Shown: positions 1 to 9,116, counted from the stretch's first letter. The stretch: 64,000 nucleotides of DNA from Schaalia sp. 19OD2882 (GCF_018986735.1 NZ_CP065521.1:2418001-2482000), one strand, 5' to 3'. Made by a program: numbers and translations. The notes: a model not told the origin generated them from the sequence alone.

Positions 1-675
1 ATTTCCTACTCGATCAACCGTCCCGAAGTCACCAAGGCGATCTTCGCCGACACCCGCACCCCCGCCAAGGACTTCACCTCGCCCGTCGTGGCCGGCTACA
101 ACGACGCGGTGCCCGGCTCCGAGGTGCTGAGCTACAACCCCGAGAAGGCCAAGGAACTGTGGGCCAAGGCTGATGCCATCGCCAAGTGGGACGGCAAGTT
201 CGAGATCGCCTACAACTCCGACGGCGGACACCAGGCGTGGGTCGACGCGGTTGCCAACTCGATCAAGAACACGCTGGGCATCGAGGCCGCAGGCAAGCCC
301 TACGCGGACTTCAAGTCCCTGCGCACCGAGGTCACCAACCGCACCATCACGACCGCCTTCCGCACCGGCTGGCAGGGTGACTACCCGTCGAAGTTCAACT
401 TCATCGCCCCGCTGTACGGCACCGGCGCCGGCTCGAACGACACCGAGTACTCCAACCCCGAGGTGGACAAGCTGATCAAGGAGGCCGCTGCCGCCAAGAC
501 TCCGGAAGAGTCGCAGGCCATCTTGGACAAGGTCCAGGAGATCCTGTTCAAGGAACTCCCGGTCATCCCGCTGTGGTACTCCAACTCCTCCGCCGGCTGG
601 TCCCACAAGGTCGACCACGTCGTCTTCGGTTGGGATTCGGTGGCCATCTACACCGACGTCACCAAGGCCGAGTGA
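1..675 (+). CDS. Peptide ABC transporter substrate-binding protein, C-terminal part (5' end outside window)
   Basis: The frame is open from the first base, so only the last 224 residues are visible. The text matches the C-terminal lobe of SBP_bac_5 (OppA/DppA-type) extracellular solute receptors: the YNxDGGHQAWVDAVANS stretch, the GxxxxGxGSNDTEYSNPEVDKL region and the IPLWY segment near the end are typical. Such lipoproteins capture peptides outside the membrane and pass them to the permease pair encoded just downstream. A strong hairpin (711–741) separates it from the permease genes, which suggests that the receptor is made in excess over the channel. The signal peptide and lipobox lie outside the window. 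Confidence 0.9.
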   Translation: MSYSINRPEVTKAIFADTRTPAKDFTSPVVAGYNDAVPGSEVLSYNPEKAKELWAKADAIAKWDGKFEIAYNSDGGHQAWVDAVANSIKNTLGIEAAGKPYADFKSLRTEVTNRTITTAFRTGWQGDYPSKFNFIAPLYGTGAGSNDTEYSNPEVDKLIKEAAAAKTPEESQAILDKVQEILFKELPVIPLWYSNSSAGWSHKVDHVVFGWDSVAIYTDVTKAE

Positions 676-710
676 CCTCACCGGGCAACCACATGTGCGG
701 TGCCCCACCA

Positions 711-747
711 GTGGCGGGCAGGGTTCGTCCCTGCCCGCCACCTTCTT
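711..747 (+). terminator. Hairpin terminator or attenuator after the peptide-binding protein gene
   Basis: A perfect 13-bp stem (711–723 with 729–741) with a five-base TTCGT loop is followed by CTTCTTT. It sits 36 bp after the stop codon. Because the cognate permease genes follow on the same strand, it may be a partial terminator that sets a receptor-to-permease ratio. Confidence 0.75.
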
Positions 748-771
748 TGCACACACCGGCATTTCCCCATT

Positions 772-782
772 GACGAGGGCGG
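772..782 (+). repeat. Dispersed 11-mer GACGAGGGCGG (representative copy of at least 20)
   Basis: Exact copies read by eye on the plus strand begin at 772, 11875, 13642, 19387, 24765, 25135, 26133, 27662, 27791, 29050, 31385 and 48827. Reverse-complement copies (CCGCCCTCGTC) begin at 5109, 31052, 31398, 34258, 37919, 40928, 48737 and 61730. About 0.2 copies would be expected by chance at this base composition (roughly 68% GC assumed). Copies lie in coding DNA in several frames and are clearly enriched at gene ends and between genes. Two copies form a perfect palindrome at 31385–31408. Confidence 0.8.
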
Positions 783-1094
783 CGCAGTGCGCATTCCCCA
801 AGACTGCGGGGCACCGTCCTCGCGCGGGCGAAACACCTGCTCAGGCACCCTCCCCACGCGCCGGGCCGCGCCGCCGCGCCATCGCCCCGCGCGGATCGCC
901 GAAGCGGGCTTTCCCACTACCCAACCTTCACCTGCCCGAATGTCGATTTGCGCGCTCTTTACACTATGCTGTCCTGAAGCGTGGCGGCCCCGGTCGCACA
1001 CGCGCACTCGGAGCCGACAAGGCCCCGGGATCACCCTTCCTCGGGCCCGCGCATCCAACGCGCCCGGGGACTGACTCATCCAGAAGGACCTACC

Positions 1095-2021
1095 ATGCTG
1101 CGTTATGTCGGACGCAGGTTCCTGGAGACCATCCCGGTCTTCTTCGGTGCCACGTTCCTGATCTTCGCGATGGTGTACCTCATGCCAGGTGACCCGGTCA
1201 CCGCCCTCGGTGGCGACAAGGGTCTGTCGGCAGATGCGTACGCCCGAATCGCCACCGAGCACAACCTCGACAAACCCTTCTGGATGCAGTACCTGCTCTA
1301 CCTCAAGGGCGTGTTCACCCTGGACTTCGGAGTGACCTTCTCCGGCCGCCCCGTCATCGAGGTCCTCGGACAGGCCTTCCCCACCACCGTCAAACTGGCC
1401 GTCATGGCCCTGATCTTCGAAGCCGTCCTGGGCATCCTCATGGGCGTCATCGCCGGTGTTCGCCGCGGCGGGGTCTTCGACTCCACGGTGCTGGTCCTGT
1501 CCTTGGTGGTCATCTCCGTGCCGACCTTCGTCATCGGCTTCGTCATGCAGTTCGTCCTGGGCGTCAAACTCGGCTGGCTGCCCACGACGGTCGGATCGAA
1601 GGAATCCTTCACGGCCTTCCTCATGCCGGCGATCGTGCTTGGTGCCACCTCCTTGGCGTACGTGCTGCGGCTGACCCGCCAGTCGGTGTCCGAAAATGCC
1701 GTCGCCGACTACGTGCGCACCGCCCGCGCCAAGGGCCTGCCCAACGACCAGGTCATGACACGGCACATCCTGCGCAACTCCCTGATCCCCGTGGCCACCT
1801 TCCTCGGGTCGGACCTGGGTGCCCTCATGGGCGGAGCAATCATCACCGAAGGCATCTTCAACATCAGGGGCGTCGGTGGCACCCTGTGGCAGGCCATCAT
1901 CAAGGGTGAGCCGGCCACCGTCGTGTCCGTGACCACCGTTCTCGTCCTCGTGTACATCATCGCGAACCTGCTGGTGGACCTGATGTACGCCGTGCTCGAC
2001 CCGAGGATCCGCTATGAGTGA
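1095..2021 (+). CDS. Peptide ABC transporter permease, DppB/OppB type
   Basis: This 308-residue inner-membrane permease has the classic start of the family (MLRYVGRRFLETIPVFF, first membrane segment), the YLMPGDPVTALGG loop, and the C-terminal EAA-type coupling loop (DYVRTARAKGLP) followed by GALMGGAIITEGIF. It forms half of the peptide channel. The ATG at 1095 was chosen because AGAAGGA lies upstream and it matches the family start; the open frame extends further upstream without support. The stop overlaps the next gene by 8 bp, indicating translational coupling with the second permease. Confidence 0.95.
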   Translation: MLRYVGRRFLETIPVFFGATFLIFAMVYLMPGDPVTALGGDKGLSADAYARIATEHNLDKPFWMQYLLYLKGVFTLDFGVTFSGRPVIEVLGQAFPTTVKLAVMALIFEAVLGILMGVIAGVRRGGVFDSTVLVLSLVVISVPTFVIGFVMQFVLGVKLGWLPTTVGSKESFTAFLMPAIVLGATSLAYVLRLTRQSVSENAVADYVRTARAKGLPNDQVMTRHILRNSLIPVATFLGSDLGALMGGAIITEGIFNIRGVGGTLWQAIIKGEPATVVSVTTVLVLVYIIANLLVDLMYAVLDPRIRYE

Positions 2022-2985
2022 CCACATTCCCTCCGCGAACATTTCCCGCACCCGCGCCGGCCAAGCCCACTACGTCTCCGACATCGACGAGACCGGCCTG
2101 GGGGCCGTCGACGCCGTTGCCGACGACTCGGCGCCCTCGTCAATGTGGGGTGAGGCCTGGAAGCGGCTGCGCACGCGTCCCCTGTTCTGGATCAGTGCCG
2201 TCATCATCTTCATGGCGATCCTCATCGCGGCCTTCCCCCAACTGTTCACCTCCACCGACCCCCAGTTCTGCGAACTGTCCAAGTCGCTGGCCGAGCCGCA
2301 GGCCGGTCACCCCTTCGGCTTCACCAAGCAGGGCTGCGACATCTACGCCCGCGTCATCTACGGGGCCCGCGCCTCGGTGTCGGTGGGCGTGGTCACCACC
2401 ATCTGCGTGGTGCTGATCGGCGCAACTTTCGGGTCCCTAGCGGGCTTCCTGGGCGGGTGGGTCGACACGATCATCGGCCGCCTGACCGACATCTTCTTCG
2501 CGGTGCCGCTGCTGCTGGCCGCCATCGTCTTCATGCAGATGTTCAAGGAGGACCGCAACATCTGGATGGTCATCCTGGTGTTGTCCGCCTTCGGCTGGAC
2601 CTCCATCACGCGTATCACGCGCGGCGCCGTCCTGTCGGCGAAGAACGAGGAGTACGTGACCGCCGCGCGCGCCACCGGCGCCTCGAAGTGGCGGATCCTG
2701 CTCAGCCACATCATCCCCAACGCCATGGCCCCGATCATCGTCTACGCGACCGTGGCCCTGGGCACCTTCATCGTGGCCGAAGCGTCCCTGTCCTTCATGG
2801 GCATCGGCCTTCCCTCGTCCGTGGTGTCCTGGGGTGGCGACATCTCCATCGCCCAGCGTGAACTGCGCAGCCAGCCGATGGTCCTGTTCTACCCGGCCAT
2901 CGCCCTGGCCCTGACCGTCCTGTCCTTCATCATCATGGGTGACGTGGTCCGCGAGGCCCTGGACCCGAAGGCGCGGAAGAAGTGA
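2014..2985 (+). CDS. Peptide ABC transporter permease, DppC/OppC type
   Basis: This 323-residue permease is the partner of the preceding one. It has a cytosolic N-terminal stretch of about 60 residues, a first membrane span (FWISAVIIFMAILIAAFP), a periplasmic-side loop containing GFTKQGCDIYARVIYGAR, and the coupling motif EYVTAARATGASKWRIL. Its ATG lies inside the end of the upstream gene, and its own end overlaps the next start by 4 bp (GTGA at 2982). These overlaps make an operon certain. The substrate is inferred to be di- or oligopeptides; nickel or other solutes used by the family cannot be excluded. Confidence 0.95.
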   Translation: MSDHIPSANISRTRAGQAHYVSDIDETGLGAVDAVADDSAPSSMWGEAWKRLRTRPLFWISAVIIFMAILIAAFPQLFTSTDPQFCELSKSLAEPQAGHPFGFTKQGCDIYARVIYGARASVSVGVVTTICVVLIGATFGSLAGFLGGWVDTIIGRLTDIFFAVPLLLAAIVFMQMFKEDRNIWMVILVLSAFGWTSITRITRGAVLSAKNEEYVTAARATGASKWRILLSHIIPNAMAPIIVYATVALGTFIVAEASLSFMGIGLPSSVVSWGGDISIAQRELRSQPMVLFYPAIALALTVLSFIIMGDVVREALDPKARKK

Positions 2986-5009
2986 GCGAGCAGATGAGCG
3001 AGAACACCCCCACCACCCCCGTTCCGTCGGACGCCGGCACCCCCTCGTCCGAGGCCGCCGAACGCGCTCCCCTCACCGAGGAGGCCCTCGAGGCGGCCGT
3101 CACCCGCACCGTCCTCGGTGACGAGGCCGATCGCGCCTCCGCGGACCCGGCCGGCGGGCAAGCGGCAACGCCCTCGCCCGAAGACCGGGAGGAGCACCCC
3201 GACGACGCGAACCCGCTGCTGAAGATCACCGACCTGGAAGTCACCTTCACGACCTCCACCGGCAAGGTCCCGGCGGTGCGCGGCGCGAACCTGACCATCT
3301 ACCCCGGCCAGACCGTGGCGATCGTCGGCGAATCCGGATCCGGCAAATCCACCACAGCGGCCGCCGTCATCGGCCTGCTGCCTGGCACGGGCAAGGTCAC
3401 CGCCGGCTCCATCGAATTCGACGGTCGCGACATCACCAACCTGTCCGCCAAGGAATGGGTGGGGCTGCGCGGCTCCGGCATCGGCCTGGTCCCGCAGGAC
3501 CCGATGACCAACCTCAACCCGGTGCTGCGCATCGGACGCCAGGTCAGCGAATCCCTGGTCGCCAACAATGTGGTGCCCAAGTCGCAGGTCGGCGAGCGTG
3601 TCAGCGAACTGCTGGCCGAGGCCGGTCTGCCCGACGCGGAGCGTCGCGCCAAGCAGTTCCCGCACGAGTTCTCCGGCGGCATGCGTCAACGGGTCCTCAT
3701 CGCCATCGGCATGGCGGCCCGCCCGAAGCTGCTGATCGCCGACGAGCCGACCTCAGCCCTGGACGTCACCGTCCAGCGCCGCATCCTGGACCACCTGGGC
3801 ACTCTGACCAAGGAGCTCGGCACCGCAGTCCTGTTCATCACCCACGACCTGGGCCTTGCCGCAGAGCGCGCCGAGCAGCTGGTCGTCATGCACCGTGGCC
3901 GTATCGTCGAGTCCGGGCCGGCCCTGGAGATCCTCCAGCACCCGCAGCACCCGTACACGAAGCGCCTGGTCTCGGCCGCTCCTTCGCTGGCATCGGCCCG
4001 CATCGAATCCGCCCACGCCCACGGCATCGCCGTCACCGACGAGGAGCTGACCGGAGCCGGCCTGGGGTCGACCTCCACCGACGAGATCATCCGCGTGGAG
4101 AACCTGACGAAGGTCTTCGACGTGCGCGGCGCCAAGGGTGAAGCCAAGAAGCTGGTGGCTGTCGACGACGTGTCCTTCGCGCTGCGCCGCGGCACCACCT
4201 TGGCGGTGGTGGGCGAGTCCGGTTCGGGCAAGTCCACTGCGGCCAACATGATCCTGCAATTGCACAAGCCGACCTCCGGTTCGATCTTCTTCGACGGCCA
4301 GGACACTGCGGCCATGTCCGACAAGGACCTGTTCACCCTGCGCCGCCGCCTGCAGGCCGTCTTCCAGAACCCCTACGGGTCGCTGGACCCGATGTACTCG
4401 ATCTTCAGAGTCATCGAGGAGCCTCTTTCCGTGCACCGCTACGGATCCTTGGAGTACGCCAAGCAGGAGCTGGCGCGCGCCGAGTCCACCGGGCGCGAGG
4501 CCCCCTCCTGGGTGCGTGATGTCATCGACGCCAAGGAGAGCGGCCGAAGCCTGAGTGCCGCCGAGAAGCGCGAGTTGGACCCCAAGCGCCTGCGCATCAA
4601 GCGCGTCTCCGAACTGCTGGACTTGGTGGCCCTGCCGCGTTCGGTCATGCGGCGCTACCCGAATGAGCTCTCAGGTGGTCAGCGTCAGCGTGTGGCCGTG
4701 GCTCGCGCCTTGGCGCTGAACCCCGAGGTGGTCGTCCTGGACGAGGCCGTCTCCGCGCTGGACGTGCTGGTGCAGAACCAGATCCTGTACCTGCTCAATG
4801 ACCTGCAGGCACAGCTGGGCCTGTCCTACCTGTTCATCACGCACGACTTGGCGGTGGTCCGTCAGATCGCCGACGACGTGGTGGTGATGGAGAAGGGCAA
4901 ACTGGTCGAAGCCAGCGCCTCCGACGAACTCTTCGCCCACCCGGTGCAGGACTACACGCGCGAGCTCATCGAGGCCGTTCCAGGCCGCTCGATCCAGTTG
5001 AATCTCTGA
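2982..5009 (+). CDS. Fused double ATPase of the peptide ABC transporter (DppD–DppF fusion)
   Basis: This 675-residue protein has two complete ABC ATPase domains, so one gene supplies both nucleotide-binding subunits. Domain 1 has Walker A GESGSGKST, signature FSGGMRQRV and Walker B LLIADEPTSALD. Domain 2 has GESGSGKST, LSGGQRQRV and VVVLDEAVSALD. The first 70 residues are acidic and probably disordered. A second insert (roughly residues 480–530) in domain 2 holds a charged helix-rich stretch absent from short family members. The GTG at 2982 gives a 4-bp overlap with the permease gene; an ATG at 2994 is the alternative. In domain 2 the usual DEP is DEA, a mild departure. Confidence 0.93.
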   Translation: MSEQMSENTPTTPVPSDAGTPSSEAAERAPLTEEALEAAVTRTVLGDEADRASADPAGGQAATPSPEDREEHPDDANPLLKITDLEVTFTTSTGKVPAVRGANLTIYPGQTVAIVGESGSGKSTTAAAVIGLLPGTGKVTAGSIEFDGRDITNLSAKEWVGLRGSGIGLVPQDPMTNLNPVLRIGRQVSESLVANNVVPKSQVGERVSELLAEAGLPDAERRAKQFPHEFSGGMRQRVLIAIGMAARPKLLIADEPTSALDVTVQRRILDHLGTLTKELGTAVLFITHDLGLAAERAEQLVVMHRGRIVESGPALEILQHPQHPYTKRLVSAAPSLASARIESAHAHGIAVTDEELTGAGLGSTSTDEIIRVENLTKVFDVRGAKGEAKKLVAVDDVSFALRRGTTLAVVGESGSGKSTAANMILQLHKPTSGSIFFDGQDTAAMSDKDLFTLRRRLQAVFQNPYGSLDPMYSIFRVIEEPLSVHRYGSLEYAKQELARAESTGREAPSWVRDVIDAKESGRSLSAAEKRELDPKRLRIKRVSELLDLVALPRSVMRRYPNELSGGQRQRVAVARALALNPEVVVLDEAVSALDVLVQNQILYLLNDLQAQLGLSYLFITHDLAVVRQIADDVVVMEKGKLVEASASDELFAHPVQDYTRELIEAVPGRSIQLNL

Positions 5010-5029
5010 GTCGTCAACGAAACTCGATG

Positions 5030-5070
5030 GCCCCGGGCGCGCAGCGTGTGCGCACCCGGGGCTTTCGTTT
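5030..5070 (+). terminator. Rho-independent-like terminator of the peptide transporter operon
   Basis: A GC-rich stem (GCCCCGGG on the left, CCCGGGGC on the right, with inner GCGC/GCGC pairing) is followed by TTTCGTTT about 20 bp after the ATPase stop. It lies between two convergent genes. Confidence 0.75.
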
Positions 5071-5119
5071 GCGATGGGGCTTCACGGCATTGTCCAACTG
5101 CGCGAACCCCGCCCTCGTC

Positions 5120-6958
5120 TCACCGCATCGCCTGCGGGCCGTCAGCGACCGGCGTGATCCTCTTGGTCTGGTACAGGTGCTGCTTCGTGCGCGTACCCGC
5201 GTCGAAGTGCATCCTGTGCCGCCGCCACGCATCCCACTGCTGCACTTCGCTGCCGGTCATGCTGCCCGGCCGCTTCAGGGCGCCCAATGCCGCCACGTAG
5301 GTGGCGCGATTGTGGGCCTTGGGCACCCAGTCGCCCTGTTCAACGCCTGGCAGGGTCTCTCCGTCGAAGTGGACGGTGATCGTCTCGCCCTGGCCACCGG
5401 CCAGAAGGGCCGGCACAGATGCGTCGGTGGCCCTGCGCCCGTTCGGGCCGGCGGGGTTCTCGGCCCCGTCCAGTGAGGGAACGATGTCGCGAGTGTTCTC
5501 CAGGCACAGGCGCCGAACACCCGAGCCCATCGCGTAGCCGGCCGTGGGTGAACCCGCCGTGAGCACGGAGACCACCTGGTAGCGATCCAGCACCTCCTGG
5601 TCGGCCGCCAGCTGCGACACCAGGATGCCCGACTGAGAATGCCCCACCATCTCCACCGGTTCACCCGGCCGGATGCCCGCCATGGACATGGCTTCCAGGA
5701 TCGCCTCGCGCTGGTCGGAGTCCATGCGTGCCACGGACTCGAAGTTGGAGCGCAAATCCTGCGGGTTCGTGCCGGTCACACCCCAATCCTGGGTGCCGGT
5801 CACCACCACGCTCCACGAACGCGAGCCGTCCGGGTTGTGGTGTTCGAGGATCTCGATCAAACCCTTCTCACCGGAGGAGTTGTGGTGTTCGATGCGGGAC
5901 AGCAGTTCGATGGCATCCTGCGGAACCCTGGTGCGGGAGGCGACGTCCGTGTACCGCCCCGCCGGCGCAGATTCGACCGTGACACCCGTGGTGCGCCCAG
6001 CGTCCCCGTGAGCGATGAAGCGGCTGACGCCGGCGGCAGAGGCAGCAGCCTGTTGGATGTCGTGTGCGACCCGGCTCGCCTCGAATGACAGGCCGCGGCC
6101 CTTCTCGATCGCTACGGCCCCCCGCTTCGTCGCGTGCTCCGGATTGGTCACCACTTGGCCGGCGAACACGCCAAGATCGCTCTGCACACGCGGCCCCAGA
6201 GTGCCATCCCCTGTGCCCTTGGTGAATTCAGCGCCGTGTCGACCCCACAGGTTGAGCCACTGCTGCCTCTTCCCCTGCTCGACGAGCACACTCGCAGGCC
6301 CGAGACATGTCGGCAGCAACCAAGCCATCGTGTCGAGGCGAGCCATTGGACCGATTTCCGCTGCCGAGGGTGTGTCCGGGATCGGCTGGCCCGGGGTGGC
6401 TGAACTGCCCGGGTGGAAGCCCTGCTCACGGTCGAGCGCCAAGGCCATGCGATCAAGATGAGTGCACGGGTGTGTCGGCGTGCATTGGGGCGAGGCCGCC
6501 TCGGATCCGGCCAGTCTTTCCAGCGAAGCGGTCGCCTGCGCGCCTGTCCTCGTCGCGTGTTCAAGACCCCACACCCCGGGCCCGTGGCGTTCGTGGAGGG
6601 AGGAAAAGCGGGCGGCGTCCTCGTCAGCGGCGGCGAGGACGACCAGCGCGTACCCGAGGTCGCTGCCGTGCTGTCGCAGGCGGTGTTCCAGGACGAGGAG
6701 GGCGTCGATGAGTTGCTCCAGTGCGGCCAGGGCGCCGTGTCGGCGCTCGGCCAAGGCGTGGGGCAGGTGTGCCACTGCCAGTTGGTCTCGTGCTGCGACC
6801 AGCACGTTCGCAGCATTCCACAGCAAGTCCGCCACTTGCCCGATGTGTTGGCACGAGGCGGCCAAAGTGTCCACGTCGACCACCGTGCGGGACGAGGCCA
6901 CCACCGTCCTGTCATCGAAGTCGTCGAAGGCCTGGCCGGTACTGGACCGGGCGCTCAC
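5120..6958 (-). CDS. Lipase-like alpha/beta hydrolase with helical N-terminal domain, putative type VII-type effector
   Basis: The 612-residue protein begins with about 150 residues of Ala/Leu-rich helix (residues about 15–150), then a linker, and a C-terminal alpha/beta-hydrolase fold. The nucleophile elbow GHSQSG puts the catalytic Ser at 441, a DIVPSLDG segment supplies the likely Asp, and AHNRATY the likely His. No signal peptide is visible. The GTG at 6958 was chosen because it overlaps the stop of the upstream WxG gene by 4 bp; the open frame runs 30 codons further without support. A paralogous hydrolase with the same motifs is at 14274–15977. Substrate unknown; lipid or ester hydrolysis is inferred from the fold. 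Confidence 0.75.
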   Translation of the reverse strand: MSARSSTGQAFDDFDDRTVVASSRTVVDVDTLAASCQHIGQVADLLWNAANVLVAARDQLAVAHLPHALAERRHGALAALEQLIDALLVLEHRLRQHGSDLGYALVVLAAADEDAARFSSLHERHGPGVWGLEHATRTGAQATASLERLAGSEAASPQCTPTHPCTHLDRMALALDREQGFHPGSSATPGQPIPDTPSAAEIGPMARLDTMAWLLPTCLGPASVLVEQGKRQQWLNLWGRHGAEFTKGTGDGTLGPRVQSDLGVFAGQVVTNPEHATKRGAVAIEKGRGLSFEASRVAHDIQQAAASAAGVSRFIAHGDAGRTTGVTVESAPAGRYTDVASRTRVPQDAIELLSRIEHHNSSGEKGLIEILEHHNPDGSRSWSVVVTGTQDWGVTGTNPQDLRSNFESVARMDSDQREAILEAMSMAGIRPGEPVEMVGHSQSGILVSQLAADQEVLDRYQVVSVLTAGSPTAGYAMGSGVRRLCLENTRDIVPSLDGAENPAGPNGRRATDASVPALLAGGQGETITVHFDGETLPGVEQGDWVPKAHNRATYVAALGALKRPGSMTGSEVQQWDAWRRHRMHFDAGTRTKQHLYQTKRITPVADGPQAMR

Positions 6959-7341
6959 GGTCCGACCCCCGCGACCGTCTTCGCCGAGAGAGTGATCCTG
7001 CTCTCTTCTTCCAGATCGACCAGTTGCACAGCGAGGTCTGCGACGCATGAGCCTTCCTCACCGATGGACGCGGTGAGGCGCCGGTGGCGCTGGCGTGCGT
7101 GCTCGGCGGTGGTGCCTTCCCAGCCTGGGTAGGACTCGTTGGTCATTTCGACCATTGCATCCTCGACGAGGCGAAAGGCCTGTGCCGTCAGGTCGGCGCC
7201 GCAGGGCATGAAAGGCCCTTCTCCGAAGAACGCGAGTGTCGGGGAATCGAGCATCATCCACTCGGGCTTCGGTGATGACATCGGGCAGTCCAACTGGGGC
7301 GGACCTCCCGACTGGCTCAGGTCATCCGGGTCGCCAGGCAT
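6955..7341 (-). CDS. Small WxG-motif protein, partner of the downstream hydrolase
   Basis: The 128-residue protein has two predicted helices separated by PGWEG, which resembles the helix–WxG–helix hairpin of WXG100/ESAT-6-like proteins. The helix after the motif is very basic (AEHARQRHRRL). Its stop overlaps the hydrolase start by 4 bp, so the two are translated together, as with WXG100 partners of larger type VII secretion substrates. An AAGGAGG ribosome-binding site lies 8 bases before the ATG at 7341. No secretion ATPase is in the window, so the link to type VII secretion is inference. A general coiled-coil chaperone is an alternative. Confidence 0.6.
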   Translation of the reverse strand: MPGDPDDLSQSGGPPQLDCPMSSPKPEWMMLDSPTLAFFGEGPFMPCGADLTAQAFRLVEDAMVEMTNESYPGWEGTTAEHARQRHRRLTASIGEEGSCVADLAVQLVDLEEESRITLSAKTVAGVGP

Positions 7342-7540
7342 TGCTGCTGCCTCCTTTCCTTTGTTCCACGTGCCAAGGTCATGCTGCTTCTAACCTTTTC
7401 TATCCTTTTCGACGCTAAACGGCGCCCAGGGTCGGCCACCAGTGGGGCCCAGCACACCTGTGGACAAGGGGATCCGGCAGCACTTGGCCTGTGGATGGGC
7501 CGGGGTGAGCGCCCTCGCCCTGGGGACAAACCCCGTCGAC

Positions 7541-7616
7541 GGACGAGTCTGACCAACTGACGGACGAATCTCACGGGGCGCGAGATTCGTCCATCCTTCC
7601 GTGAGATTCGCTGTCC
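7541..7616 (+). promoter_or_regulatory. Overlapping inverted repeats upstream of purB
   Basis: Between the divergent hydrolase operon and purB lie two perfect inverted repeats that share an arm: an 11-bp pair (7562–7572 with 7582–7592, GGACGAATCTC) and a 12-bp pair (7565–7576 with 7599–7610, CGAATCTCACGG). A further half-site, GGACGAGTCT, is at 7541–7550. The two hairpins exclude each other, as in an RNA switch; equally, the half-sites could be operators for a dimeric repressor. The remainder of 7342–7540 shows no gene. Confidence 0.6.
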
Positions 7617-7649
7617 CGGGGCCTCCGGCAGGTCTGGAATGATGGGGAC

Positions 7650-9116
7650 ATGAGCGCTTCCCCCCTGTTCTCCGCGACTGCCGGCTGGACCGACCTCGCC
7701 CAGGGCGGCGAGCCCCTTTCCCCCCTCGACGGCCGCTATCGCCCTGCCGCCGCTCCCCTGTCCAACCACCTGTCGGAGGCCGCACTCAACCGCGCGCGCG
7801 TGCACGTCGAAGTCGAATGGCTGATCCACCTGCTCGACCACCAGGTACTGCCCGGAGCGCCCACACTGACCGAGGCCGAACGCGAGCACCTGCGCGCCCT
7901 GCCCCGCCGCTTCGGCCCCGCCCAGATCGCGCGCCTGGCCGAACACGAGGCCGTCACCCGCCACGACGTCAAAGCCGTCGAGTACCTGGTCGGCGAACAC
8001 CTCGAGGCAGCCGCCGCCGAACTGGGCCCGACCTCGTCCCTGCCGGGCCTGCGAGAGGTCGTCCACATCTTCTGCACCTCGGAGGACATCAACAATCTCT
8101 CCTACGCCCTTGTCATCAAGGCCGCCGTGGAGCAGGTCTGGGTGCCGGCCGCCGAGGAACTGCTTGCCCGCCTTGTCCGCCTGGCGCGCGAGGGAGCTGC
8201 CGTCCCGATGCTCGCCCACACGCACGGCCAACCCGCCACGCCGGTGACCATCGGCAAGGAGATGGCCGTCGTCGCCCACCGCCTGCGCCGCCAGATCCGA
8301 CGCATCCAGGGCACCGAGTACTTGGGCAAGATCAACGGCGCCACAGGAAACTGGGCGGCGCACGTCGTGTCGGTGCCCGGCGCCGACTGGCCGGCGATCG
8401 CCCGCAGCTTCGTCGAAGGACTGGGCCTGACGTGGAACCCGCTGACCACGCAGATCGAATCCCACGACTGGCAGGCCGAGCTCTACGCGGACGTCGCCCG
8501 CTTCAACCGCATCGCCCACAACCTGGCCACCGACTGCTGGACGTACATCTCAATGGGCTACTTCCACCAGAATCTGGCTGCGCAGGGGTCGACCGGCTCG
8601 TCGACCATGCCGCACAAGGTCAACCCGATCCGCTTCGAGAACGCCGAGGCCAACCTGGAGGTCTCCTGCGCGCTGCTCGACAGCCTGGGGGCAACGTTGG
8701 TCACCTCGCGCATGCAGCGCGACCTCACCGATTCGACGACCCAACGCAACATCGGCGTGGCCTTCGGGCATTCGCTGCTGGCCCTGGACAATCTGGGGCG
8801 CGGCCTGGACGGGATCGACATCGACGCGGAGCGCATGGCGGCCGACCTGGAGGCCAACTGGGCGGTCCTTGGCGAGGCCGTCCAGCAGGCCATGCGCGCC
8901 GCCGCCATCGCCGGAGCCACCGGCATGGCCAGCCCCTACGAGCGCCTCAAGGAGCTCACCCGCGGGCACGAGGTCGGCCGGGCCGAGATGCGTGAATTCA
9001 TCCGCAGCCTGGGCCTGCCGGTCGAGGTCGAAGCGCGCCTGGTCGAACTGACCCCGGCGACCTACATCGGCCTTTCCGAGCGGATCGCCGCCTGGGCGGA
9101 GGCGACGCAGGACTGA
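7650..9116 (+). CDS. purB: Adenylosuccinate lyase
   Basis: The 488-residue enzyme acts twice in purine synthesis, splitting fumarate from SAICAR and from adenylosuccinate. The fumarase/aspartase-family signature GSSTMPHKVNPIRFENAE is intact. The HDVKAVEYLV and HTHGQPATP motifs carry the conserved active-site histidines, and the opening LSPLDGRYR is typical of PurB proteins of the long (E. coli-like) type. The gene stands alone: the divergent hydrolase genes and convergent phosphatase gene are unrelated. The unusual inverted-repeat region just upstream may control it. Confidence 0.97.
   Translation: MSASPLFSATAGWTDLAQGGEPLSPLDGRYRPAAAPLSNHLSEAALNRARVHVEVEWLIHLLDHQVLPGAPTLTEAEREHLRALPRRFGPAQIARLAEHEAVTRHDVKAVEYLVGEHLEAAAAELGPTSSLPGLREVVHIFCTSEDINNLSYALVIKAAVEQVWVPAAEELLARLVRLAREGAAVPMLAHTHGQPATPVTIGKEMAVVAHRLRRQIRRIQGTEYLGKINGATGNWAAHVVSVPGADWPAIARSFVEGLGLTWNPLTTQIESHDWQAELYADVARFNRIAHNLATDCWTYISMGYFHQNLAAQGSTGSSTMPHKVNPIRFENAEANLEVSCALLDSLGATLVTSRMQRDLTDSTTQRNIGVAFGHSLLALDNLGRGLDGIDIDAERMAADLEANWAVLGEAVQQAMRAAAIAGATGMASPYERLKELTRGHEVGRAEMREFIRSLGLPVEVEARLVELTPATYIGLSERIAAWAEATQD

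Larger units (their letters stand above)
676..1094 (+). other. 419-bp intergenic region between receptor and permease genes
   Basis: No gene is supported here. The region holds the hairpin at 711–741, one copy of the dispersed 11-mer at 772–782, and a locally AT-richer stretch at about 950–972 with the overlapping -10-like hexamers TACACT (960–965) and TATGCT (965–970). No good -35 was seen, so a second promoter for the permease operon is possible but unproven. An AGAAGGA ribosome-binding site precedes the ATG at 1095. Confidence 0.5.

Noticed and set aside
678..2051. Minus-strand frame of 457 codons over the permease gene
   Set aside because: Composition is His/Gly/Asp-rich shadow text and it runs through the terminator hairpin and the permease gene.
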